Shown: piece after piece, positions 44,484 through 55,200 of the stretch | How positions within the stretch are numbered: the first letter of the stretch is position 1 | Layout of the letters: each line of letters opens with the position of its first letter | NCBI RefSeq assembly: GCF_000757385.1 | Contig: NZ_JRHH01000005.1 | Location: forward strand, 496,001 to 560,000 | Length of the DNA: 64,000 nt | Reading direction: 5' to 3' | Source of the DNA: Flavobacterium aquatile LMG 4008 = ATCC 11947 | GTDB lineage: Bacteria; Bacteroidota; Bacteroidia; Flavobacteriales; Flavobacteriaceae | Position numbers and translations under genes: made by a program | The notes under the pieces: model-generated | The model's database searches: none | What the model was told of the DNA's origin: nothing | What the model saw: the letters and a program-made list of their open reading frames with translations, nothing else

Positions 44484-45002
44484 ATGTTTTTAGATAAGAT
44501 AAAGGATTTTTGGACCAAAAAAATTGTTAAGAAAAGTTTATCAAATGTAAAACATAATGAATCAGTAAGTTCGATTAAAAAAATCGGAATTATTATTGAC
44601 GAATCGTATTTTAATGAAAAGAATTTACTTTTAAATCAATTAAAATTAAACGGAATTAGCGAAGAAAATATAGAAATTTTAGCTTTTAGAAACAGAGTGA
44701 AAAAGAATGAAACCTTTGATTATACTGTTTTTAGTTACAAAGATTTAAGTTGGAATGCTACTTTTGACAAGAATGAAATAATTGATTTTGTAAATCAAAA
44801 TTTTGATTTATTAGTAAGTTATTATGATGTAGAAAAAGCACCATTATTATTAGTCACAAGTTTATCTAAAGCCAATTTTAAAGTAGGATTTGCCAATGTT
44901 GACAAACGATTAAATCACTTTATGATTGATACACAAGCAGAGAATTACAAGGTTTTTATTGAGGAATTATTCAAATATTTAAAAATATTAAACAAACTTT
45001 AA
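44484..45002 (+). CDS. Conserved cytoplasmic protein, DUF6913-like
   Basis: 172 residues without signal or membrane helix. It starts [19 protein letters not shown] and contains [29 protein letters not shown] and [17 protein letters not shown], which I associate with a flavobacterial family annotated DUF6913. Two bases separate it from dapA, so the two are probably co-transcribed. A TAAATTTG box (44457-44464) upstream may be its -7 element. The function is unknown. Confidence 0.75.
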   Translation: MFLDKIKDFWTKKIVKKSLSNVKHNESVSSIKKIGIIIDESYFNEKNLLLNQLKLNGISEENIEILAFRNRVKKNETFDYTVFSYKDLSWNATFDKNEIIDFVNQNFDLLVSYYDVEKAPLLLVTSLSKANFKVGFANVDKRLNHFMIDTQAENYKVFIEELFKYLKILNKL

Positions 45003-45004
45003 AC

Positions 45005-45880
45005 ATGCAATCATTAATTGGAACCGGCGTTGCACTGGTTACACCATTCAAAAAAGATTTTTCTGTTGATACAGAAGCATTAACACGAATTGTAAATTTT
45101 CAAATCGATAACGGAATTGACTATCTAGTAGTTCTTGGTACAACTGCCGAAAATGCAACACTCTCGCAAGACGAAAAAGAAGTTGTAATTAAAACTGTAA
45201 TCGAGGCAAATAATAGTAGATTACCTTTAGTTTTAGGAATTGGAGGAAATAATACGCACGAAGTTGTTACTGAATTAAAAACCAGAGATTTATCTAAATT
45301 TGTTGCTGTTCTTTCAGTTTCTCCATATTATAATAAGCCAACTCAAGAAGGTATTTACAGACATTTTGAAGCTATTGCAAATGCATCACCACTTCCAATA
45401 ATTCTATACAATGTTCCAGGTAGAACTTCTAGTAATATACTTCCTTCAACAGTGATTCGATTGGCTAATGATTTTAAAAATATAGTTGCCATTAAAGAAG
45501 CTGCAGGAGATATTGTTCAAGCTATGAAATTAATTCAAAATAAACCCGATGGTTTTCACGTTATCTCTGGAGATGATATGATTACTTTACCAATGGTTTT
45601 AGCTGGTGGAAGCGGAGTGATTTCTGTAATTGGAGAAGGTTTTCCACGACAATTTTCAGATATGGTTCGTCTTGGATTACAAAGAAAAGTTGATGAAGCT
45701 TATAAATTACATTATCTTTTAGCAGAATCTATAGATATGATTTTCGAACAAGGAAATCCTGCTGGAATTAAAGAAGTGCATAAAACACTAGGTCTTTCAG
45801 AGAATACTGTTCGTTTGCCTCTTGTAAATGTTGATGAAAATTTAGCAAAAAGGCTCTCAGATTTTACTAAAAAGTTGTAA
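45005..45880 (+). CDS. dapA: 4-hydroxy-tetrahydrodipicolinate synthase
   Basis: First committed step of lysine and diaminopimelate synthesis. 291 residues with [34 protein letters not shown] holding catalytic Y135, and VAIKEAAGD with the Schiff-base K164, followed by SGDDMITLP. Length and motifs are normal. The upstream neighbour is the DUF6913-like gene. Confidence 0.97.
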   Translation: MQSLIGTGVALVTPFKKDFSVDTEALTRIVNFQIDNGIDYLVVLGTTAENATLSQDEKEVVIKTVIEANNSRLPLVLGIGGNNTHEVVTELKTRDLSKFVAVLSVSPYYNKPTQEGIYRHFEAIANASPLPIILYNVPGRTSSNILPSTVIRLANDFKNIVAIKEAAGDIVQAMKLIQNKPDGFHVISGDDMITLPMVLAGGSGVISVIGEGFPRQFSDMVRLGLQRKVDEAYKLHYLLAESIDMIFEQGNPAGIKEVHKTLGLSENTVRLPLVNVDENLAKRLSDFTKKL

Positions 45881-45925
45881 AAAATAGCAACTAAAAAAAA
45901 TATTTTATTGTATCTAATTATTAAC

Positions 45926-45933
45926 TAATTTTG
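45926..45933 (+). promoter_or_regulatory. Probable -7 box of the bamD operon
   Basis: TAATTTTG 53 bases before the bamD start. The best upstream TTG (45908-45910) is only 15 bases away, so the -33 part is weak. Confidence 0.4.
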
Positions 45934-45985
45934 CAGTTCGTTTTTTACGAAAAATAAAATCGATTACGAGCACCGGTAAATTAAA

Positions 45986-46780
45986 ATGAGAAAAATAATA
46001 TCAATCATCATTCTAGTTCTTTTTGTATCATCATGTAATGAATATCAAAAAGCTTTAAAAACAGAAGATGTGGCTGTGAAATTAGAAACAGCAACAAAAT
46101 TATACGAAAAAGGAAAGTATTTTAAAGCAATTACATTGTTTGAACAAATAGCTCCTGCATACAAAGGCAAACCACAAGCTGAAAAATTATTTTACATGCA
46201 CTCAATGGCATACTATAAGAATAAGCAGTACGGTCTATCAGCTTACCACTTTGAAAGCTTTGTTTCTAGTTATCCAAAAAGTGAAAAACAAGAAGAATCG
46301 GCTTTTTTAGGAGCCAAAAGTTATTCGAAGCAGTCGACGGTTTATAGTTTAGATCAAACGGATACTGACAAAGCTATTGATAAACTTCAAATATTTATTG
46401 ACACATATCCAAATTCTCAATATTTTGCAGAAGCAAATACAATAATTAAGGAATTAAAAACAAAATTAGAGAGAAAAGCATACGAAAACGCAAAATTGTA
46501 CAATTCAATTTCAGATTTTAAAGCTGCAATTGTTGCGTTGGATAATTTTGTTTCAGATTTTCCTGGAACTCCTTATAAGGAAGATGCTTTGTATTATAAA
46601 TTAGATTCTGCTTATCAATTGGCTATAAACAGTGTTGTTGATAAAATGGAAGCAAGATTAAATACTGCTAAATTATCTTACGGAAGTTTGATCAAATTTA
46701 AAGCAGATACAAAATACAAAAAAGAAGCTGACGAAATGTTGGCTAGAATTGATAAAGAATTGAAACAATTTACTAAATAA
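45986..46780 (+). CDS. bamD: Outer-membrane assembly lipoprotein BamD
   Basis: 264 residues with a lipoprotein signal (VLFVSSCNEY, Cys about 17) and TPR repeats of the BamD/YfiO type: ATKLYEKGKYFKAITLFEQI, AYYKNKQYGLSAYHFESFV, DKLQIFIDTYPNSQYFAEA. BamD is an essential part of the complex that inserts beta-barrel proteins into the outer membrane. It is the first gene of a tight cluster with omega, coaBC, porD and recN. Confidence 0.93.
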   Translation: MRKIISIIILVLFVSSCNEYQKALKTEDVAVKLETATKLYEKGKYFKAITLFEQIAPAYKGKPQAEKLFYMHSMAYYKNKQYGLSAYHFESFVSSYPKSEKQEESAFLGAKSYSKQSTVYSLDQTDTDKAIDKLQIFIDTYPNSQYFAEANTIIKELKTKLERKAYENAKLYNSISDFKAAIVALDNFVSDFPGTPYKEDALYYKLDSAYQLAINSVVDKMEARLNTAKLSYGSLIKFKADTKYKKEADEMLARIDKELKQFTK

Positions 46781-46786
46781 AAAGTC

Positions 46787-47104
46787 ATGGATTTAAAAAA
46801 GACGAATGCTCCTGTAAACACAATAACATATAACAAAAATGTTATCGAAGAACCAACAGGAAATGTATATGAAGCAATAACTATTATCGCTAAGCGTGCT
46901 AATCAAATCAATGCAGAGATTAAAAAAGAATTAATTGATAAGCTTGATGAATTTGCTACTTACAACGATAGTTTAGAAGAAGTCTTTGAAAACAAAGAAC
47001 AAATAGAAGTTTCTAAATTCTATGAAAAATTGCCAAAACCACACGCACTTGCTGTGCAAGAATGGTTAGACGATAAAATTTACCATAGAAACTCAGATAA
47101 ATAA
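46787..47104 (+). CDS. rpoZ: RNA polymerase omega subunit (RpoZ-like)
   Basis: 105 residues; GNVYEAITIIAKRANQINAEIK is the recognisable omega core (about 24-45), followed by a Bacteroidota-type C-terminal tail ending in LPKPHALAVQEWLDDKIY. Omega helps assemble and stabilise RNA polymerase. It starts six bases after bamD and ends eight bases before coaBC. Confidence 0.88.
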   Translation: MDLKKTNAPVNTITYNKNVIEEPTGNVYEAITIIAKRANQINAEIKKELIDKLDEFATYNDSLEEVFENKEQIEVSKFYEKLPKPHALAVQEWLDDKIYHRNSDK

Positions 47105-47112
47105 AAGCTAAA

Positions 47113-48324
47113 ATGTCAGTTTTAAGCGGAAAAAAAATAGTGCTAGGTGTTTCTGGTGGAATTGCCGCATATAAAACAGCAACTTTAGTAAGACTCTTTA
47201 TAAAAGCAGGTGCACATGTCCAAGTGATAATGACACCTGCTTCTAAGGATTTTGTAACGCCATTAACCTTATCTACGCTATCTAAAAACCCAGTTCATTC
47301 TTCTTTTTATAATGAAGAAGATGAGAACGCGCAATGGAATAATCACGTTGAAATTGGATTATGGGCAGACCTAATGGTTATTGCACCAGCAACTGCCAAT
47401 ACCATGTCTAAAATGGTAAACGGAAATTGCGATAATCTATTAATAGCTACGTATCTATCGGCGAAATGTCCGATTTATTTTGCACCTGCAATGGATTTAG
47501 ATATGTACAAACATCCTTCTACAATTGCCTCATTTAATGCTTTACGTCAATTTGGAAATACTATAATTCCAGCTGAATCGGGTGAACTTGCAAGCGGTTT
47601 ATCTGGTGAAGGACGAATGGCAGAACCAGAAAATATAATCGCCTTTCTAGAAGCCGATTTAGAGAGTAAATTACCTCTAAAAGGAAAAAAAATACTAATT
47701 ACCGCTGGTCCTACATACGAAGCAATAGATCCTGTGCGTTTTATAGGTAATCATTCTTCTGGAAAAATGGGTTTTGATATTGCAAATTGTGCTGCCAGTT
47801 TAGGTGCAGAGGTGATTTTAGTATCTGGTCCAACTCATTTTAAAGTTAAAAATGATTTTATAAATTTGATTAAAGTAGTTTCAGCACAAGAAATGTATGA
47901 TACTTGTCATCAATATTATAAAGATGTTGACGTTGCTATTGCAGCTGCCGCTGTTGCTGATTACAGACCCAAAGTTGTTGCTGATCAGAAAATTAAAAAA
48001 AGCGATACTTGTTTTTCAATTGAGTTAGAAAAGACAAAAGATATTTTAGCGTCATTAGGCGAAATTAAGAAAAATCAGTTTTTAATTGGTTTTGCTTTAG
48101 AAACCGAAAACGAAATTGAAAATGCGAAGTTGAAAATTCAGAAAAAAAACTTAGATTTGATAGTTTTAAATTCGCTTCAAGATGAAGGTGCAGGATTTGG
48201 GAAGCCAACCAACAAAATTACCTTTATAGATTCTAATTTCACTATTGAGCCAATGGATTTAAAGTCTAAAGAAGAAGTTGCACAAGACATAATTAACAAA
48301 GTAATAGAACATTACCATGCGTAA
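47113..48324 (+). CDS. coaBC: Bifunctional phosphopantothenoylcysteine decarboxylase / phosphopantothenate-cysteine ligase
   Basis: 403 residues. The CoaC flavin domain has VSGGIAAYKTATLV, catalytic His in WNNHVEIGLWADLMV, PATANTMSKM and the substrate clamp NGNCDNLL. The CoaB domain starts about 190 with ITAGPTYEAIDPVRFIGNHSSGKMG and has AAVADYRPK and KTKDIL. Together they convert phosphopantothenate to phosphopantetheine in CoA synthesis. The last step enzyme CoaE also occurs in the window, as part of a fusion at 59167. It overlaps the next gene by eight bases. Confidence 0.97.
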   Translation: MSVLSGKKIVLGVSGGIAAYKTATLVRLFIKAGAHVQVIMTPASKDFVTPLTLSTLSKNPVHSSFYNEEDENAQWNNHVEIGLWADLMVIAPATANTMSKMVNGNCDNLLIATYLSAKCPIYFAPAMDLDMYKHPSTIASFNALRQFGNTIIPAESGELASGLSGEGRMAEPENIIAFLEADLESKLPLKGKKILITAGPTYEAIDPVRFIGNHSSGKMGFDIANCAASLGAEVILVSGPTHFKVKNDFINLIKVVSAQEMYDTCHQYYKDVDVAIAAAAVADYRPKVVADQKIKKSDTCFSIELEKTKDILASLGEIKKNQFLIGFALETENEIENAKLKIQKKNLDLIVLNSLQDEGAGFGKPTNKITFIDSNFTIEPMDLKSKEEVAQDIINKVIEHYHA

Positions 48325-49204
48325 ATTTTTTTTAGTTTCATTTCTATTTATAATTGCATTCGCAAAAGGTCAAGAGTTAAATTGTACGGTTACAGTTAAT
48401 TATGACAAAATCACTAATGCAAATGTTCAAATATTCAAAAATCTTCAGATATCATTGAATGATTTTGTGAATAAAACAGTTTGGACAGAGCAATCGTACT
48501 CGCAAAGAGAAAAAATTAATTGTTCGATGTACATCATTATAAATTCTTATGATTCAAATCAATTCGGAGCAACAATTCAAGTGCAATCTTCACGGCCTGC
48601 TTTCAATTCTACTTATTCATCTCCAGTGATTAATATAAATGATAAAGAATTTAATTTTAGATATGTAGAGTTTGAAAATATGATTTATAATCCAAATTCA
48701 TTTGATACCAATTTAATTTCTGTTTTAGCCTATTATAGTTATCTAATTATTGGTACTGATGCCGATACATTTTCTCCTAAAGGTGGAAGTCCTTATTTTC
48801 AAATAGCGCAAGATATCGTTAATCAAGCAGCGCAAAGTGGTTATAAAGGATGGACTCAAGCTGAAAAAAACCAAAATAGATTTTTTCTTATAAATGATAT
48901 TTTATCACCAGCAATGGTAGCTTATCGTGAAACTTTATATTCTTATCATTTTGATGGAATCGATATGATGCATAAAGATTTAAAATTGGCTAAAGGTGCT
49001 ATCAAAAACGCATTAATGAATATTTATAAACTAAATACTGTTAGACCAAATTCCTATTTAGCGCGTACTTTCTTTGATGCAAAAGTAGATGAAATTGTTG
49101 CTATATATACTGGTGGTCCATCAATTCCAGTAGCAGATTTAGTTGATAATTTGAATAAAATTTCTCCAACTAATTCTAGTAAATGGTCACAAGTTAAATT
49201 TTAA
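48317..49204 (+). CDS. porD: DUF4835 protein, PorD-like T9SS-associated protein
   Basis: 295 residues with a signal peptide (ends AFAKGQ). The family features are ELNCTVTVNYDKI near the start, NDFVNKTVWTEQSYSQREKI, SSRPAFNSTYSSPVININD and AYYSYLIIGTDADTFSPKGG. This family was annotated DUF4835 and, as I recall, is now named PorD in type IX secretion annotation; its molecular role is not well defined. It is translationally coupled to coaBC and followed 21 bases later by recN. Confidence 0.85.
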   Translation: MRKFFLVSFLFIIAFAKGQELNCTVTVNYDKITNANVQIFKNLQISLNDFVNKTVWTEQSYSQREKINCSMYIIINSYDSNQFGATIQVQSSRPAFNSTYSSPVININDKEFNFRYVEFENMIYNPNSFDTNLISVLAYYSYLIIGTDADTFSPKGGSPYFQIAQDIVNQAAQSGYKGWTQAEKNQNRFFLINDILSPAMVAYRETLYSYHFDGIDMMHKDLKLAKGAIKNALMNIYKLNTVRPNSYLARTFFDAKVDEIVAIYTGGPSIPVADLVDNLNKISPTNSSKWSQVKF

Positions 49205-49225
49205 TTTTTCTATTAAATTTAAAAA

Positions 49226-50878
49226 ATGATTACATCTTTATCTATTGAAAACTTTGCATTGATTGAAAAATTATCAGTCAGTTTTTCTGATGGATTCTCT
49301 GTAATTACTGGTGAAACTGGAGCAGGAAAATCAATACTTCTTGGAGCTTTAGGATTGGTTCTTGGTAAACGAGCCGACTTAAATTCTTTAAAAAATAAGG
49401 AAGAAAAGTGCATTATTGAAGCACATTTTCAAATTAAAAATTACAATTTAAAGTCTTTTTTCGAAGCCAATGATCTTGATTATGAAGACGAAACCATAAT
49501 TCGAAGAGAAATTTTGCCTTCTGGAAAATCTAGAGCTTTTATAAACGATACGCCTGTTAACTTAAATGAATTACAAGATTTAAGTAATTATTTAATCGAT
49601 ATTCACTCGCAACATCAGACGCAAGAATTATCTGATGATGGTGTTCAATTTCAAATTATAGATTCGGTGGCATCCAATTTTGATTTGATATCGGACTATT
49701 CTTTTAAATTGAAGGAATATAAAAAGTCCAAATCAAATTTAAAATCGAAATCTGAGTTACTTCAGTCGGTTTTAAAAGAACAAGATTACAATACGTTTTT
49801 ATTGGAAGAATTGCTTTCGGCAAATTTGAAATCGGGAGAACAAGAAGAACTAGAAGTTCAATATGAAAAGCTAAATAATGTTGAATTTATAAAAGAAAAT
49901 CTTGTAAAATCGCTTGCTTTAGCAAATGAAGAGCAGATTGGTGTTTTGGAAAATCTGAAAGAAATTAAACTTTCATTTCAAAAAATAGCCAATTTTTCAC
50001 CAGAATACAATCAGTTGTTCGAACGAATTTCAAGTGTTTTAATCGAATTTGATGATGTAGAAAAAGAACTTTCTCAATTATCTGAAAATCTTTTTTCCGA
50101 TCCTGAAGAGTTAGATTTGATAAACCAAAAGTTACAATTTATTTACACTTTACAGAAAAAACATCAAGTGAATTCTGTTGATGAATTGTTATCAATTCAA
50201 AATGATTTAGATAATAAAGTTGTTTCGGTTACCACATTAGAATCAGAAATAGCAACAATAGAAAAGTTCATTCAAGAAATTGAAGTACAACTTAATGAAA
50301 TTGCATTAAAAATTCATAAAAATAGGGCAGAAGCAGTTCCAGTGTTGACCGATAAATTAGCTGCAATTCTCGAACAATTAGGAATGGCTAATGCTAGATT
50401 TAATATTCAGCTTACTGTAAAAGAAGAGTTTTATTCGAATGGAAAAGACGAAATTCAGTTTTTGTTTTCAGCCAATAAAGGTTCCGATTTTGGTTTGTTA
50501 AAAAAAGTAGCTTCCGGTGGAGAAATGTCTCGAATTATGTTGGCAGTAAAATCGGTATTATCACAATATTCTAAATTACCTACAATTATATTTGACGAAA
50601 TTGATACAGGAGTTTCTGGAGAAATCGCTCATAAAATGGGTGAAATTATGAAATCAATGAGTGAAAACATGCAAGTTTTTGCTATCACACATTTGCCGCA
50701 AATTGCTGGAAAAGGAAAAGATCACTTTAAAGTCTACAAAGTAATTAAAGAAAATCAAACACAATCGGAATTGAAATTACTGTCTAACGATGAGCGAGTT
50801 ATAGAAATTGCGCAAATGTTATCGGGTTCTACCATTTCAGATTCGGCTTTAAATCATGCGAAGGAATTGCTTAACTAA
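49226..50878 (+). CDS. recN: DNA repair protein RecN
   Basis: SMC-like ATPase in double-strand break repair. 550 residues: N-terminal SIENFALIEKLSVSFSDGF and Walker A GETGAGKSILLGALG (about 30-44), long coiled coils through the middle, then the ABC signature ASGGEMSRIMLAVK, Walker B TIIFDEIDTGVSGEIA and ITHLPQIAGKGKDHF at the C-terminus. It is the last gene of the bamD cluster. Confidence 0.97.
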   Translation: MITSLSIENFALIEKLSVSFSDGFSVITGETGAGKSILLGALGLVLGKRADLNSLKNKEEKCIIEAHFQIKNYNLKSFFEANDLDYEDETIIRREILPSGKSRAFINDTPVNLNELQDLSNYLIDIHSQHQTQELSDDGVQFQIIDSVASNFDLISDYSFKLKEYKKSKSNLKSKSELLQSVLKEQDYNTFLLEELLSANLKSGEQEELEVQYEKLNNVEFIKENLVKSLALANEEQIGVLENLKEIKLSFQKIANFSPEYNQLFERISSVLIEFDDVEKELSQLSENLFSDPEELDLINQKLQFIYTLQKKHQVNSVDELLSIQNDLDNKVVSVTTLESEIATIEKFIQEIEVQLNEIALKIHKNRAEAVPVLTDKLAAILEQLGMANARFNIQLTVKEEFYSNGKDEIQFLFSANKGSDFGLLKKVASGGEMSRIMLAVKSVLSQYSKLPTIIFDEIDTGVSGEIAHKMGEIMKSMSENMQVFAITHLPQIAGKGKDHFKVYKVIKENQTQSELKLLSNDERVIEIAQMLSGSTISDSALNHAKELLN

Positions 50879-50896
50879 AAAATAGAATTATCTTTG
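50867..50896 (+). promoter_or_regulatory. Bacteroidota promoter of fabV
   Basis: TTG (50867-50869), a 19-base spacer and TATCTTTG (50889-50896), matching the consensus exactly. The -33 element lies in the last codons of recN. The ATG is at 50943. Confidence 0.72.
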
Positions 50897-50942
50897 TTTG
50901 AACAAACTACACAAATAAATAAAACATAATAAATACAAAGTT

Positions 50943-52133
50943 ATGATTATAGAACCAAGAATGCGTGGCTTTATTTGCTTAACAGCACATCCAAAAGGTT
51001 GCGAACAAAACGTAAAAAATCAAATTGATTACGTAAAATCAAAAGGATCAATTGATGGTGCTAAACGAGTTTTAGTAATTGGTGCATCAACAGGTTTTGG
51101 TTTGGCATCAAGAATATCAAGTGCTTTTGGTTGTAATGCATCAACAATTGGAGTTTTCTTCGAAAAACCGCCAACAGAAGGAAAGACGGCTTCACCTGGT
51201 TGGTATAATTCTGCAGCTTTTGAAAATGAAGCACATAAAGCAGGTTTGTATGCAAAAAGTATCAATGGAGATGCGTTTTCTAAAGAGGTAAAGCAACAAA
51301 CTATCGATATGATTAAAGCCGATTTAGGTCAGATTGATTTGATAATTTACAGTTTAGCGTCGCCAGTTCGTATGCATCCAGAAACTGGTGTTTTACATCG
51401 CTCAACATTAAAACCAATCGGCGGAACTTTCACCAATAAAACAGTTGATTTTCATACAGGGAATGTGACCGAAGTTTCTATTGAACCAGCAAATCAAGAG
51501 GACATAGATAATACAGTTGTGGTCATGGGTGGCGAGGATTGGACTATGTGGATTGATGCTTTAAAAGCAGAAAATTTATTGGCAGCCGGAGCAACAACTA
51601 TTGCCTATTCTTATATTGGACCAGCAGTTACAGAAGCGGTTTATAGAAAAGGAACTATTGGTAGAGCGAAAGATCATCTAGAAGCAACAGCATTTACAAT
51701 AACAGATAGTTTAAAAGATATTAACGGAAAAGCATATGTTTCTGTAAATAAAGCATTGGTAACACAAGCAAGTTCTGCAATTCCAGTTATACCTTTATAT
51801 ATATCACTTTTATACAAAATTATGAAAGCGGATGGAATTCATGAAGGTTGTATTGAGCAAATCCAAAGGTTGTATAGCCAAAGACTTTACAATGGAGGCG
51901 AAATTCCTACAGATGAAAATGGTAGAATTAGAATTGATGATTGGGAAATGCGTGCCGATGTACAAGAGCAAGTTGCAAAACTTTGGCAAGAAGCAACTAC
52001 GGAAACGTTGCCACAAATTGGAGATTTAGCTGGATATAAACAAGACTTTTTAAATTTATTTGGTTTTGGCTTTAGTGGAGTTGATTATGATGCCGATGCA
52101 AATGAGATGGTTATGGTTGATAGTATAAATTAA
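50943..52133 (+). CDS. fabV: Trans-2-enoyl-ACP/CoA reductase FabV
   Basis: 396 residues, the normal FabV length. It starts IIEPRMRGFICLTAHPKGC, has the NAD-binding VLVIGASTGFGLASR (about 40-54), the conserved SPGWYNSAAFE, SLASPVRM, and the catalytic Y-x8-K in VYRKGTIGRAKDHLE. It performs the last reduction in fatty acid elongation and is insensitive or less sensitive to triclosan in several bacteria. Transcribed from its own promoter and ended by the hairpin at 52201. Confidence 0.96.
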   Translation: MIIEPRMRGFICLTAHPKGCEQNVKNQIDYVKSKGSIDGAKRVLVIGASTGFGLASRISSAFGCNASTIGVFFEKPPTEGKTASPGWYNSAAFENEAHKAGLYAKSINGDAFSKEVKQQTIDMIKADLGQIDLIIYSLASPVRMHPETGVLHRSTLKPIGGTFTNKTVDFHTGNVTEVSIEPANQEDIDNTVVVMGGEDWTMWIDALKAENLLAAGATTIAYSYIGPAVTEAVYRKGTIGRAKDHLEATAFTITDSLKDINGKAYVSVNKALVTQASSAIPVIPLYISLLYKIMKADGIHEGCIEQIQRLYSQRLYNGGEIPTDENGRIRIDDWEMRADVQEQVAKLWQEATTETLPQIGDLAGYKQDFLNLFGFGFSGVDYDADANEMVMVDSIN

Positions 52134-52200
52134 TAAAGTATTCATTATAAATATTTTTTTATACTAGGAAATAAATTTCATTAAAAAAATGTTAATAAAA

Positions 52201-52231
52201 AAAACTCGCTTTTTAGCGAGTTTTTTTTATT
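52201..52231 (+). terminator. Terminator after fabV
   Basis: AAAACTCGCT pairs with AGCGAGTTTT across a short T loop, followed by a T run. Confidence 0.88.
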
Positions 52232-52274
52232 TATTTATATATTTATCGCTTATTAACTTAAACTTCATTTTTTT

Positions 52275-55200
52275 ATGAAAAAAATTACTTTATGGTTATT
52301 TGCACTCTTTATGTGTATGCAAATAAACGCGCAAGTAAATTCTTATTCATTTACAGCTGGAACATCAGGGGTTTTAGACCCTATGACTGGATCAACGCAA
52401 CTAGTCGCATCTGCTTCAGATGATGGTGCGTCGGCTGTAACAAGTATAGGATTTACTTTTAATTATGCAGGAACAGATTATACTCAGTTCTCTGCTAATG
52501 CAAATGGACTAGTTCGCTTAGGAGCTACCGCGGTAACGACTCAGTGGACTAATACAACAGCTAATGTTGCTCTTTCATCGCCAGCAATTATGCCATATTG
52601 GGATGATTTAGCGACAGGTTCAGCAGCTGGTGGCGGAAAGGTTCATTATGTACTTACAGGTACAGCTCCAAATCGAAAGCTTATTATTGAATGGTTTGTT
52701 ACTATTCCAAGAAACACAACAGGAGATGCTAATGCAAAATTTCAATGCATATTGAATGAGACCTCAAATACTATTGAGTTTGTCTACGGTTCAGGTATGC
52801 TTGTAAATACTCCTACAACTGGAGCTACAGTAGGTTTAGCAACTTCGGCAACACTTTTTAATACTGTTGATGTTGTTACAAATACTAATTCAAATGCAAC
52901 TTTTAAAGTTGATAACACAGCTGCTATTACAGCTGGAACGACTTACACTTGGACTCCTCCAACGTGTCCTAGTCCGGTGACATTAACAACAACTGATATT
53001 ACTAGTAGTAGTGCTACATTAACTTGGGGTATTCCTTCAGTTGTTCCTTCTTCTGGTTATGAGTACTTTTATTCTACAACAAATGTTGCTCCTACAGGTG
53101 CTGGTACAGTGTCTGCAACCAATTCTGTTGCAGTGACTGGATTAACTCCAAACACAGTATATTATGTATTTACTAGATCTAATTGTGGGTCTGAATTTGG
53201 AGTTTGGACAGCTACAGGTTCATTTATTACATTGTGCGTAGGTGTTACTGATTTTATTCAAACTTTTGACACTTCTACAACAGGTCTTGGTAACTTACCA
53301 TCATGTTGGGATAGAACAGGTACGTCTGCAAATGTTTATACAACTACTGGTAGTGTGGCGCCAATGTCTCCTGCAAACAGATTGTACATGAATATTTCTG
53401 CAACTACTACTGCTTATGCATTAATGCCTCCTGTAACTAACTTACAAGCAGCAACGCACAAGTTAAAGTTTAAAGCGTATGCAACAGCAGCTTCAAAAAA
53501 AGTGCAAGTTGGATATTTTACAAATCCAGCTGATGCTACTACTTTTGTTTTAATTCAAGAATTTGACTTACCTAGTACAGCGGCTACAACAGCGTTAGAG
53601 TTTACAGCGATACCAACCGCTATACCAGCTGGAGTTTCTAGATTGGTATTTGGTCTTATAGCAGGTTCAGCAACTACTGTTTACATAGATGATGTTAAAT
53701 GGGAAGTTAACTCTTCTTGTGTAGAACCTACAGCTTTAAGTACAGCATCTATTACAAGTAATAGTGCTCAATTGTCATGGGTTAATGGTGGTCCTGAAAC
53801 TGAATGGGAAGTTCAATATGGACTTACAGGTTTTACTTTTGGATCTGGAACAATAGTTCCTGGAGTTACAACTAATCCTTATTTATTATCAGGATTAACT
53901 ACTGATACTTCATATCAATATTATGTTAGAGGTGTTTGTACGGGTACAATCTATAGTTCATGGTCTGGTCCATATACTTTTAGAACTTTATGTGTTGGAG
54001 TTACAGATTTTGTTGAAACATTCGAGACTACTCCTACAGGAACAGCTTTTTTACCAGCTTGCTGGTCAAGATCTGGAACTTCTGCCAATGTTTATAATAC
54101 TACTGGTAGTGTGGCTCCAATGTCACCTGCAAACAGATTGTACATGAATATTTCTGCAACTACTACTGCTTTTGCTACATTACCTCCAGTAACAAATTTA
54201 CAAGCAGAAACGCATCGTTTAAAGTTTAAAGCTTATGCAACTGCAGCTGCTAAAAAATTAAGAGTTGGATATTTTACAAATCCAGCAGATGTAAGTACTT
54301 TTGTATTTATTGAAGAAATTGATCTACCAAGTACTGCTGCTACTACAGCAACAGAATTTACAGTAATTCCTTATTTAGGTATGGTTCCAGGTATAACAAA
54401 TTTAGTATTTGCATTAGTACCTGGCACAGCTACTACAGTATATATTGATGATATAAAATGGGAATTCAATTCTACTTGTGTTGAGCCAACTGCATTAAAT
54501 GTATTGTCTGTCACTAACTCAACTGCTCAATTAAGTTGGGCAAATGGCGGTGGGGAGACTCAATGGCAAGTACAATATGGAGCAAATGGATTTACACTTG
54601 GTACTGGAACAACTGTTTCTCCAGTAACAACAAATCCTTATACACTTACAGGATTAGCTGCTAATACAACTTATCAATATTATGTTAGAGGAGAATGTCC
54701 AGGACCTGAATTCAGTTCTTGGTCAGGACCATTCACATTCAAAACATTATGTAATGATGTAATGACTTTTACAGAAAATTTTGATACTTGGCCATCAGGT
54801 ACTAATAGTTTACCAGATTGTTGGAGTAGAGCAGGTTCTTCTACATCAACATACATTACTACAGGAGCGACTACACCAATGTCACCTAGCAACCGTTTAT
54901 ATATGTTTGCTACTTCTGGTGCAGATGGATATGCTATCATGCCTCCAGTTTCAAATTTACAAGCAGGAACTAACAGATTAAGATTTAAAGCTTATGCTAC
55001 AACTTCTCCAAGAGATTTGATTGTAGGGTATATGACTAATTCAGCTGATGTATCAAGTTTTGTAGCTTTACAAACGTTTACAATTGCAGGAACTGTTATT
55101 GCTAATACACAAGAATATGTTGTTTATCCAACTGGAGTTCCAGCAGGTGTAAACACATTGGCTTTAAAAAATGTTGGCTTTACTGGTGCATCTTCAACTT

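Noticed and set aside
51029..51291. Overlapping frames inside fabV on both strands
   Set aside because: They lie fully inside a well supported fabV reading frame, have no domain, and reflect codon bias only.
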